Shown here in pieces: positions 1 through 6,105 of a DNA stretch of 15,271 nucleotides. The stretch is from PALSA-607 sp036510735 (GTDB taxonomy: Bacteria; Actinomycetota; Actinomycetes; Acidothermales; Acidothermaceae): positions 1 through 15,271 of the forward strand of contig DATCDK010000270.1 of NCBI GenBank assembly GCA_036510735.1. Direction: 5' to 3'. A program made the position numbers and the translations under genes. Numbering within the stretch: position 1 is the stretch's first letter; the number at the start of each line of letters is the position of its first letter. The notes under the pieces were generated by a model. The model was not told where the DNA came from. It made no database searches and saw nothing but the letters and a program-made list of their open reading frames with translations.

Positions 1-5
1 GTGTG

Positions 6-78
6 TAGCCCCGACGGGATTCGAACCCGCGCTACCGCCTTGAGAGGGCGGCGTCCTAGGCCGCTAGACAACGGGGCC
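6..78 (-). tRNA. tRNA-Glu (anticodon CUC)
   Basis: Read on the minus strand, the 73-nt sequence folds as a cloverleaf. The acceptor stem is GGCCCCG with CGGGGCU (a G1-U72 wobble at the end) and the discriminator is A73. The anticodon stem is CCGCC/GGCGG around the loop CTCTCAA, giving anticodon CTC, which reads GAG. The T arm contains GGTTCGAATCC. The 3' CCA is not encoded (CACAC follows). It lies 21 nt downstream of tRNA-Gln and is probably transcribed with it. Confidence 0.97.
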
Positions 79-99
79 GTGCGCTTACATTCGGCCTTG

Positions 100-174
100 T
101 GGCTGGGGTACCAGGACTCGAACCTAGACTAGCTGAACCAGAATCAGCCGGGCTGCCAATTACCCCATACCCCA
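100..174 (-). tRNA. tRNA-Gln (anticodon CUG), CCA encoded
   Basis: The minus strand gives a 72-nt cloverleaf (174 to 103) followed directly by CCA (102-100). The acceptor stem is TGGGGTA/TACCCCA and the discriminator is G73. The anticodon stem is GCTGA/TCAGC around TTCTGGT, giving anticodon CTG. The first pair is U1-A72, the element by which the GatCAB amidotransferase is known to recognise tRNA-Gln. Unlike its neighbour tRNA-Glu, it carries a genomic CCA. It lies just downstream of gltX, whose product in this phylum is expected to charge both tRNA-Glu and tRNA-Gln with glutamate. Confidence 0.97.
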
Positions 175-207
175 TCTGATCGGACAGGCCTCCCCGATCG
201 CTGGTCG

Positions 208-236
208 AGTGTATCGGACACAGGACGCCCGCCCAA
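208..236 (-). promoter_or_regulatory. Probable promoter of the tRNA-Gln/tRNA-Glu unit
   Basis: On the minus strand, TTGGGC (236-231) is followed by a 17-nt spacer and TACACT (213-208), a reasonable housekeeping -35/-10 pair. It lies about 35 nt upstream of the mature 5' end of tRNA-Gln, between gltX and the tRNAs. The call rests on motif and spacing only. Confidence 0.45.
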
Positions 237-262
237 AGCGCTCGGAAGCGCTCCTGCCAACC

Positions 263-1732
263 TCACCCCACCGAAGAAGCAGCCCTCCGAAGTCGAGCCA
301 TGCTGCGCTCGCGGCCGAGCAACTCCATCGACTCAAACAGCGGCGGCGACACGGTGCGTCCGGTGATCGCCACCCGCAACGGCGCGTACGCATTGCGTGG
401 CTTGAGCCCGAGCTCGCCGATCAACACCGCCTCGAGGGCGTCCTTGATGTCGTCGGCGTGCCAGTGCTCGAGCGGCTCCAGCGACGCCACCGCGGCAACG
501 AGTACGGGGGCGGCGGCAGCGTTCAGATTCTTCGCTGCCGCCTCGGCGTCCGGCTCGAAAGAATCATCGTCGACGAACAGGAAGCCGAGCATTCCGACGG
601 CCTCCGACAGCACGGTGATGCGTTCCTGCACAAGCGGCGCGCCACCGGCAAGAAGCCGAAGCTGATCGGACGTCGGGGGGTTCGCGATCATCCCGACGTT
701 CTGTAGGAACGGGAGGATTCGAACAGCGGCTTCGTCGGGCGCGAGCTCGCGAATCTTCACACCGTTGATTGCCTCGCACTTCTTCAAGTCGAAGCGTGCC
801 GGATTGCGGCTGACGCGTTCGAGGCTGAAGGCGTCGACCATCTCCTGCAGACTGAACAGCTCGCGGTCTTCGCCCATCGACCATCCGACGAGCGCCAAGT
901 AGTTGAGTAACGCTTCGGGCAGGAAGCCGCGGTCGCGATACAGCATCAGTGATGATTCTGGGTCGCGCTTCGACAGCTTTTTGTTGCCCTCGCCCATGAC
1001 AAACGGCAAGTGACCGAAGAGCGGCATCTGCCCATCAGTAACGCCGATGCTCCCGAGCGCTTCGTAAAGCGCGATCTGCCGAGGCGTCGACGACAGCAGA
1101 TCCTCACCACGCAACACGTGCGTGATCCGCATGAGCGCGTCATCAACGGGATTCACTAACGTGTAGAGCGGGTTGCCGTCGGCTCGCACCAGCACGTAGT
1201 CAGGGACGAACTCGGGTTCGAAGGTGACCGGACCTCGAATCAGATCGTCGAACGTGATCGCGCGGTCGGGCATCCGCAATCGCAAAGCAGGTTTGCGGCC
1301 GAGCACGACGAACGCGTCGACCTGGGCTGGCGTTAGCGAACGGCAGTGGTTGTCGTAACCCGGCTGGCGGCCATTGAGTTTGTTGCGTGCTTCGACCTCT
1401 TCGGTCGTGCAGTAGCAGTTGTAGGCGTGCGGCGAGGCTGCCAGTTTCGCTGCGACGTCGGCGTAGATCGCGCCGCGTTCCGACTGCTTGTACGGCGCGT
1501 ACGGCCCACCGACGTCCGGCCCCTCGTCCCACGTCAGACCGAGCCAGTTCAGTGCATCGACCACACCGAGGTACGAGGCCTCGGTCGAACGCTCAACGTC
1601 GGTGTCCTCGACGCGAAAGACGAACGTGCCGCCCTCGTGCCGTGCGTATGCCCAGTTGAACAAGGCCGTGCGGATGTTGCCCACGTGTATGTCGCCGGTT
1701 GGTGACGGCGCGAAGCGCACTCGCACGGTCAT
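263..1732 (-). CDS. gltX: Glutamyl-tRNA synthetase (class I)
   Basis: Ligates glutamate to tRNA-Glu in the cytoplasm. In actinobacteria, which usually lack GlnRS, the enzyme is normally non-discriminating and also makes Glu-tRNA-Gln for GatCAB. The 489-residue length is typical. The HIGH-like signature APSPTGDIHVGN is at residues 8-19 and the KMSKS equivalent KLSKR at 252-256. A zinc-site pattern is visible as C106, C108, Y126 and C130 in the connecting domain. The C-terminal part (about 330-489) is the helical anticodon-binding region. The ATG overlaps the stop of the upstream FAH-family gene by 4 nt (ATGA), which fixes the start and indicates translational coupling. The gene is followed by the two tRNAs that the enzyme would charge. 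Confidence 0.97.
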   Translation of the reverse strand: MTVRVRFAPSPTGDIHVGNIRTALFNWAYARHEGGTFVFRVEDTDVERSTEASYLGVVDALNWLGLTWDEGPDVGGPYAPYKQSERGAIYADVAAKLAASPHAYNCYCTTEEVEARNKLNGRQPGYDNHCRSLTPAQVDAFVVLGRKPALRLRMPDRAITFDDLIRGPVTFEPEFVPDYVLVRADGNPLYTLVNPVDDALMRITHVLRGEDLLSSTPRQIALYEALGSIGVTDGQMPLFGHLPFVMGEGNKKLSKRDPESSLMLYRDRGFLPEALLNYLALVGWSMGEDRELFSLQEMVDAFSLERVSRNPARFDLKKCEAINGVKIRELAPDEAAVRILPFLQNVGMIANPPTSDQLRLLAGGAPLVQERITVLSEAVGMLGFLFVDDDSFEPDAEAAAKNLNAAAAPVLVAAVASLEPLEHWHADDIKDALEAVLIGELGLKPRNAYAPLRVAITGRTVSPPLFESMELLGRERSMARLRRAASSVG

Positions 1733-2538
1733 CGCGACTCCCCCGACCTTGAGCCGACCGATCCCACCACGGTGTTCGTCAACGTGCCGATCCCTTCGAT
1801 GGTTACCGCAACCTCGTCGCCCGGCACGATCGGGCCGACACCGGCCGGCGTCCCGGTGAGAATGACATCACCGGGCAGCAATGTCATCGCGTCGCTGACG
1901 AACGCGACGAGCTTCACCACGTCGTGCAGTAACAGCGACGTGCGCGCGTTCTGCTTCACGTCGCCGTTGACGGTGGTCGTGATCGCGAGATCGCTCGGGT
2001 CGACGTCCGTGTCGATCCACGGGCCGAGCGGGCAGAAGGTATCGAACCCCTTAGCCCTGGCCCACTGGCCGTCGGACTTCTGCAGGTCGCGCGCGGTCAC
2101 GTCGTTCGCGCACGTGTAGCCGAGGATCACCTCGGGCACCCGCTCGACCGGCACTTCTCGACACAGTCGGCCGATCACCACGGCAAGTTCGCCTTCGAAG
2201 TCGACGTGCGTCGACAGTTTCGGGTAGCTGATCGCAGCGCCAGGTCCAATGACGGACGTCGACGGCTTAAGGAACAGCACCGGCTCGGCCGGTGCCTCGC
2301 CGCCCATCTCCCGGGCGTGGTCGGCGTAGTTCTTGCCGATCGCCACGACCTTGCTCGGGAGCACGGGCGGCAGTAGCCGGACGCCGGCCAGCGGCAACCG
2401 CAGCCCACTGAACGTGACCTCGCCGAACGGGTGGCCGTTAATGACGGCGACCTCTTCGGCACCAGGTGAGCCGCCGATCGCACCGAATGCATAGCCCGCA
2501 ACGTCAGGGTCGCCGTAGGAGAATCTCGCTATTCGCAC
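1729..2538 (-). CDS. Fumarylacetoacetate hydrolase (FAH) family protein
   Basis: A 269-residue protein of the FAH superfamily, which contains metal-dependent hydrolases, decarboxylases and isomerases acting on small oxo-acids. The N-terminal cap region is about residues 1-60 and the catalytic beta-fold follows. Visible family signatures are GKNYADH (68-74), the metal-binding E115-G-E117 in a DFEGELAVVIG context, NDVTARD (145-151) containing D146, KGFDTFCPLGPW (163-174) and TGTPAGVG (228-235). The start is GTG without a clear Shine-Dalgarno, 56 nt after cimA, and the end overlaps gltX by 4 nt, so it sits mid-operon. The substrate cannot be told from sequence. Homologues next to gltX are common in actinobacteria, as I recall. 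Acylpyruvase or oxaloacetate-decarboxylase activity is possible but not shown here. Confidence 0.9.
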   Translation of the reverse strand: MRIARFSYGDPDVAGYAFGAIGGSPGAEEVAVINGHPFGEVTFSGLRLPLAGVRLLPPVLPSKVVAIGKNYADHAREMGGEAPAEPVLFLKPSTSVIGPGAAISYPKLSTHVDFEGELAVVIGRLCREVPVERVPEVILGYTCANDVTARDLQKSDGQWARAKGFDTFCPLGPWIDTDVDPSDLAITTTVNGDVKQNARTSLLLHDVVKLVAFVSDAMTLLPGDVILTGTPAGVGPIVPGDEVAVTIEGIGTLTNTVVGSVGSRSGESR

Positions 2539-2594
2539 GACCCGAGGTTATCGGTTGCCCGGCCACGCGGTCGGGGACGCCAACTCGAACCGGC

Positions 2595-4181
2595 TCAGGA
2601 CGAGTGCTGGCGCAGCAGGCCGTAGGTGTACGCGTCCTCCATGGCCTGCCACGACGCGGCGATGAGGTTCTCATCGACACCAATGGTGTTCCACTCGGTC
2701 TTGCCGTCGCTGGTCTCGATCAGGACCCGCGTGACCGCGCCGGTGCCGTGCGCGCCGTCGAGGATGCGCACCTTGTAGTCGATCAGCTCGAGCTCGCCGA
2801 GCTGCGGATAGAGGCGTTCGAGGGCGAGCCGAAGCGCCCGGTCGAGTGCGTTCACCGGGCCGTTGCCCTCGCCCGTGGAAACGATGCGCTCGCCCTTCAC
2901 CTGCACCTTGACGGTGGCTTCCGACACGACCTGGCCATCGGCTCGCCGCTCGACGATGCCCCGCCACGACTCGAGGGTGAAATAGCTCAGCGGCTCGCCG
3001 TCGATCTCGGCACGCAGCAGCAGTTCGAACGACGCGTCAGCGGCCTCGAACATGAACCCCTTGGCCTCTTGTGACTTCACCCGATCGACAACGCGGCCGA
3101 CGACGTCTTTGTCGTTCGACAGGTCGAAGCCGAGCTCCTTGCTCTTCATTTCGACGCTTGCGCGACCGGCCATCTCCGACACGAGCATGCGCATGTCGTT
3201 GCCGACGAGCGCGGGGTCGACGTGCTGGTACAAGTCCGACGACACCTTGATCGCCGACGCGTGCAGACCGCCCTTGTGCGCGAACGCGGACAGCCCCACG
3301 TAGGGCTGGTGAGTCCGCGGCGACTGGTTCGCGATTTCAGCAACGACATGGCTGACTCGACCAAGGTCAACGACGCGATCGTCGGGAAGCACTCGCCGTC
3401 CGAGCTTCAGTTCGAGATTGGCTACGACCGTTACGAGATTCGCATTGCCGCAACGCTCGCCGTATCCGTTGATGACACCTTGCACGTGCGTGACGCCGGC
3501 TTCGACCGCAGCGAGCGTATTCGCGACTGCGCAGCCGGTGTCGTCGTGTGTGTGGATGCCAAGGCGCGCGCCACTACTTTCCAACACGGTCTGGACGACG
3601 TCGGCGAGCTGCGTGGGCAACATCCCGCCGTTCGTGTCACAGAGCACAATCACGTCGGCTCCGGCTTCGGCCGCAACGCGGACTGCCTCGACGGCGTAGG
3701 CGGGATTCGCCTTGTAACCGTCGAAGAAATGCTCGGCGTCGACGAACACCCGGCGTCCTTCACTGCGCAAGTGCTCGACGGTGTCGCGGATCATCGCAAG
3801 GTTCTCGTCGAGGGTGGTCTTCAACGCCTCGAGCACGTGCCGGTCGTGACTCTTGGCAACGAGACACACCACAGGCGCTTCGGAATCTCGCAGGGCCGCC
3901 ACCTGCGGGTCGTCGGCGGCCTTCACGTTCGGCTTGCGGGTCGCGCCGAATGCGCTGAGCGTGGCGTTCTTCAGCGTCAATTCGGTGCGGGCGCGGCGAA
4001 AGAACTCGGTGTCCTTCGGCAACGCGCCCGGCCAACCGCCCTCAATGAAACCGACGCCGAGATCGTCGAGGTTCTGCGCAATCGCCAGTTTGTCGGCGAC
4101 CGTGAGGGCCATGCCCTCACCCTGGGCGCCGTCGCGCAGGGTTGTGTCGTAGACATGAAAGGCATCGGGTTGCGGAGCCAT
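2595..4181 (-). CDS. cimA: (R)-citramalate synthase, CimA type
   Basis: Condenses pyruvate with acetyl-CoA to (R)-citramalate, the committed step of a threonine-independent route to 2-oxobutyrate and isoleucine. The 528-residue protein has the LeuA-like TIM barrel. DTTLRDGAQ starts at residue 12, where D12 is a metal ligand, and the GAQ form is that seen in CimA-type enzymes rather than the GEQ of LeuA. Also visible are the HTHDD metal motif with H210 and H212, GYGERCGNAN (239-248) and an HKGGLHASAI segment. A C-terminal LeuA-type regulatory domain (about 395-520) is the usual site of isoleucine feedback. The ATG is preceded by GAGG with 7-nt spacing. An attenuator-type leader with Ile codons lies upstream, which supports CimA over 2-isopropylmalate or homocitrate synthase. 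It heads a unit with the FAH-family gene and gltX. Confidence 0.93.
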   Translation of the reverse strand: MAPQPDAFHVYDTTLRDGAQGEGMALTVADKLAIAQNLDDLGVGFIEGGWPGALPKDTEFFRRARTELTLKNATLSAFGATRKPNVKAADDPQVAALRDSEAPVVCLVAKSHDRHVLEALKTTLDENLAMIRDTVEHLRSEGRRVFVDAEHFFDGYKANPAYAVEAVRVAAEAGADVIVLCDTNGGMLPTQLADVVQTVLESSGARLGIHTHDDTGCAVANTLAAVEAGVTHVQGVINGYGERCGNANLVTVVANLELKLGRRVLPDDRVVDLGRVSHVVAEIANQSPRTHQPYVGLSAFAHKGGLHASAIKVSSDLYQHVDPALVGNDMRMLVSEMAGRASVEMKSKELGFDLSNDKDVVGRVVDRVKSQEAKGFMFEAADASFELLLRAEIDGEPLSYFTLESWRGIVERRADGQVVSEATVKVQVKGERIVSTGEGNGPVNALDRALRLALERLYPQLGELELIDYKVRILDGAHGTGAVTRVLIETSDGKTEWNTIGVDENLIAASWQAMEDAYTYGLLRQHSS

Positions 4182-4243
4182 CGGGTTACCTCAACTTCGT
4201 TGGAAGTCCTACGGATTTAGTCCTAGCAAGCACAGTGTCGCTC

Positions 4244-4277
4244 AAACAAAAAGACCCCCCGCACATGCGGGAGGTCT
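4244..4277 (-). terminator. Attenuator terminator in the cimA leader
   Basis: On the minus strand, AGACCTCCCGC (4277-4267) pairs with GCGGGGGGTCT (4262-4252), including one T-G wobble, around a 4-nt ATGT loop. It is followed by TTTTGTTT. This is a strong intrinsic terminator that lies upstream of the cimA start by about 60 nt and downstream of a short Ile-containing leader ORF, so it would stop transcription before cimA unless prevented. I could not identify the competing antiterminator convincingly by eye. Confidence 0.85.
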
Positions 4278-4307
4278 GGCGCGCTGGTCTGTATCGACCG
4301 GCGCGCC
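4278..4307 (-). promoter_or_regulatory. Pause-type hairpin of the cimA leader
   Basis: On the minus strand, GGCGCGC (4307-4301) and GGTC (4299-4296) pair with GACC (4289-4286) and GCGCGCC (4284-4278). There is one C-A mismatch and a 6-nt GATACA loop. The first G is the last base of the leader peptide's TAG stop, so a translating ribosome would disrupt the 5' arm. The hairpin abuts the terminator with no gap. Repeated AGACC strings at 4290-4286 and 4277-4273 could each pair with GGTCT at 4256-4252, a possible basis for alternative folds. Confidence 0.65.
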
Positions 4308-4336
4308 TACTCAATAATCGCCGTGGAGTAGCTCAC
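4307..4336 (-). CDS. cimA leader peptide MSYSTAIIE with tandem Ile codons
   Basis: A 10-codon frame, GTG AGC TAC TCC ACG GCG ATT ATT GAG TAG, encodes a 9-residue peptide. It lies between a likely promoter and a hairpin-terminator pair upstream of cimA. The two adjacent ATT Ile codons near the end, in a genome that favours ATC, are the mark of a ribosome-mediated attenuator sensing Ile-tRNA. The GTG lies 7 nt after the proposed -10, so the mRNA may be leaderless. An in-frame GTG at 4354 would extend it to 15 residues but overlaps the proposed promoter. It is too small for homology evidence; support is positional and compositional. Confidence 0.7.
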   Translation of the reverse strand: MSYSTAIIE

Positions 4337-4342
4337 GTCGAC

Positions 4343-4372
4343 AGTGTGCCACACGATGTGCGGCCCAGTCAC
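4343..4372 (-). promoter_or_regulatory. Probable promoter of the cimA leader
   Basis: On the minus strand, GTGACT (4372-4367) is separated by 18 nt from CACACT (4348-4343), a modest match to TTGACA and TANNNT. The expected transcription start, about 7 nt further on, coincides with the GTG of the leader peptide at 4336. The match is weak and the call depends on the leader context. Confidence 0.4.
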
Positions 4373-4420
4373 GTCACGCGCGCGAAGTGATTCCGCGCCA
4401 ACTCACTCCCCTGCGACCGA

Positions 4421-4466
4421 GCGTTGAAGTCCAGTGCACGCAAGAGCGCGCGCTGGACTTCAACGC
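4421..4466. terminator. Long inverted repeat, probable terminator of the sigma/membrane-protein unit
   Basis: Positions 4421-4437 (GCGTTGAAGTCCAGTGC) are complementary to 4450-4466 (GCGCTGGACTTCAACGC). The 17-bp stem has a single T-G wobble and a 12-nt loop. It starts 18 nt after the stop of the minus-strand membrane-protein gene and precedes the cimA promoter. Neither strand has a T run, so it would be a U-poor terminator or transcript-end stabiliser. It shares the heptamer GTTGAAG with the inverted repeat at 11682-11709. Confidence 0.55.
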
Positions 4467-4484
4467 CTTCCAACCAAGTCGGCG

Positions 4485-5480
4485 TCAGCCGGTGGGTGTG
4501 GGGCTGGGGACCGGAGTCGCGGAGCCGGGCGAGCCTTCGTTCGCGGCCGTCGTCGAACTCGGGCTTGCCGACGCGAGGGGCGTCGGGCTGTCGCTCCCGC
4601 ACACGCTGCCGGCAGGAACTTGGCAATCGGCGGGCGCGACGATCCGCGGGTCGCCCGGGCTCAACAGCACCAACGAGTCGGCGACCTTGACCAGCGACTG
4701 AACACCACCGGCGCTGGGGCCGGAGAATGTGATCGCTGCTCCACCGCTGGTCCAGCCGATGCTGGCGTAGGCGTTGTCCTTGTTGAAGACGTATCCCTCG
4801 ATGCCGTTGACCGTGATCGGTGTCGAGGCGACAGGACGCGCGCTGGCGAAATCGCCGGCAACCGAATTGCCGCCGACCTTGGTGACCCTCAACTGGATCG
4901 AATTCGTGCCATCACCAGGGGCACCGGAGGCCGGGTCGTATTCGACATACCACGTGACGCTGTCCGCACACTGATTGCGCGAGATCGTTCCCCACGCGCC
5001 GTAGAGCACGTAGCCGGCGGGCGTAGCCGGCAACATGTACGTCAGCCCCGAAACTTCGGACGGCGAGGCGGTGACGTAGTAGTTCTCCGGCACGCAGTTA
5101 GCCGTCGAGAGCAACGGCGAGGGCGTCGCCGTGACGGTCGGCGTGCCAACAGGTGATGGGCTCGGCGTCACGGTGATGGTCGGCGTCGGGGACGCAACTG
5201 GCGACGGGATTGGAGTCGGGGTCAAAGAATCAGAGCCACCGGCGCCCGGCAGGATCGCGCGAGAAGCGTTGGAGTGCGTGCCCACCACTACGGCCGACAC
5301 AGCGGCGATCGCCGCAACCGCAGCCGCCGCAGACACGATGGTCACGACCGGCCGGTTGCGCTTTTCAGTAGCCGCGACCGACACCTCGTTCAAGCGACCG
5401 CCACTGATCGGCGTCCGATCGGCAATGGTGTGAAGGGCAGCCCGCAAGCGGGCGAGCGCCTCGTCTTCGTTGGGGGTCAT
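4485..5480 (-). CDS. Single-pass membrane protein with Pro/Ser/Thr linker; probable ECF sigma regulator
   Basis: I do not recognise a named family with certainty. The start is fixed by a 4-nt ATGA overlap with the sigma gene upstream, giving 331 residues. Residues 1-44 are charged and cytoplasmic in character. About 45-67 is one hydrophobic, Ala/Val-rich helix. About 86-123 is a Thr-Pro-Ser repeat linker. About 127-276 is an exported globular domain and 297-331 a second Pro/Ser/Thr tail. C129, C171, C286 and C294 lie outside the membrane. The domain's end (NGIEGYVF, then GWTSGGAAITFSG, then LVKVADSL) resembles the DUF4367 type found in anti-sigma-like proteins; this is a resemblance by eye. 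There is no HxxxCxxC zinc anti-sigma motif in the N-terminus. By arrangement it is likely to restrain the sigma factor or act as its membrane partner. Confidence 0.75.
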   Translation of the reverse strand: MTPNEDEALARLRAALHTIADRTPISGGRLNEVSVAATEKRNRPVVTIVSAAAAVAAIAAVSAVVVGTHSNASRAILPGAGGSDSLTPTPIPSPVASPTPTITVTPSPSPVGTPTVTATPSPLLSTANCVPENYYVTASPSEVSGLTYMLPATPAGYVLYGAWGTISRNQCADSVTWYVEYDPASGAPGDGTNSIQLRVTKVGGNSVAGDFASARPVASTPITVNGIEGYVFNKDNAYASIGWTSGGAAITFSGPSAGGVQSLVKVADSLVLLSPGDPRIVAPADCQVPAGSVCGSDSPTPLASASPSSTTAANEGSPGSATPVPSPTPTG

Positions 5481-5986
5481 GACATCTTCTCCTTGAGCTT
5501 GGCGAGCGCGCGGGCGGTCGACGACTTGACGGTGCCGGGCTTGCACCCAAGCAACCGCGCCGTCTCCATTTCGGAAAGGTCGAGGTAGAACCGCAGCACG
5601 AGCACCGCGCGTTGGCGCGGCGGCAGTTGCCTGACGAGTTGCCACGTCTCGTCGACCTCCGCGGGGTCGACAACTGACTCGGTCACGCTGGCGAGGTGGC
5701 GGCGTTCGCGGGCCGTGCGGCGATGGATGTTCGTGCTCAGGTTCACGACAGATCGCCGCAGGTACGCAGGAGGATCGCTCACCTGCGACTTGCTGCGCGC
5801 GAACCCGATGAAGGCGTCGTGCACGACGTCTTCGGCCGCTGTTGCCGAACCGGTCAGCAGGTGCGCGAGGCGCACCAGCCCGGGACGGCACCGGCGGTAC
5901 AGGTCCTCGAGGCTGTCGCCGTCCGCCCTGGTCATGAGCGGGTCGGCGAGCCGGGGAGCACCCGCGTCCTGCGTCAGGCTGTACAT
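5477..5986 (-). CDS. RNA polymerase sigma-70 family factor, ECF type
   Basis: Directs RNA polymerase to a dedicated promoter set. Numbering from the ATG at 5986 gives 169 residues. Region 2 is about 25-95, with LYRRCRPGLVRLAHLLTG followed by AEDVVHDAFIGF and the DNA-facing AYLRRSVVNLS segment. Region 4 is about 112-168, with LPPRQRAVLVLRFYLDLS, the helix-turn-helix ETARLLGCKPGTVKSSTARA and a basic end. There is no region 3, as expected for ECF factors. The start is uncertain: ATGs at 6022, 5986 and 5935 are in frame and none has a clear Shine-Dalgarno. I prefer 5986 because codon use becomes typical there and an ECF-like promoter may lie just upstream. It overlaps the membrane-protein gene by 4 nt, so the two are translationally coupled. 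Confidence 0.9.
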   Translation of the reverse strand: MYSLTQDAGAPRLADPLMTRADGDSLEDLYRRCRPGLVRLAHLLTGSATAAEDVVHDAFIGFARSKSQVSDPPAYLRRSVVNLSTNIHRRTARERRHLASVTESVVDPAEVDETWQLVRQLPPRQRAVLVLRFYLDLSEMETARLLGCKPGTVKSSTARALAKLKEKMS

Positions 5987-5994
5987 GCCATCAA

Positions 5995-6020
5995 GACACC
6001 CCACCCCGCCGTTCGGTTCC
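5995..6020 (-). promoter_or_regulatory. Possible ECF-type promoter of the sigma gene
   Basis: On the minus strand, GGAACC begins at 6020 and GTC lies at 5997-5995, 18 nt after GGAAC. This fits the general GGAAC/T...GTC/GTT layout of ECF sigma promoters. The start point would fall near 5988-5986, where an ATG lies, making the mRNA leaderless. The motif is short and could occur by chance. It would imply autoregulation. Confidence 0.3.
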
Positions 6021-6105
6021 ATCCGGCCGGCGTCGACCCGAACTTGTCAGCCTCCACACGCTCTCTTGAGCGTGCTCGCGCCGACAGGTTTGCGCGACGA
6101 CAGTT

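Noticed and set aside
237..252. AGCGCT-CGGA-AGCGCT repeat after gltX as a terminator
   Set aside because: Each arm is itself a 6-bp palindrome, the stem is short and no T run follows; probably chance.
3222..4220. A 332-codon plus-strand open frame opposite cimA
   Set aside because: Same cause: shadow of cimA, with no recognisable motif or ribosome site.
5481..5891. N-terminal extension of the membrane-protein frame up to 5891
   Set aside because: It runs through the sigma factor gene in another frame; the ATGA overlap at 5480 gives a natural start and the extension is low-complexity Arg-rich.
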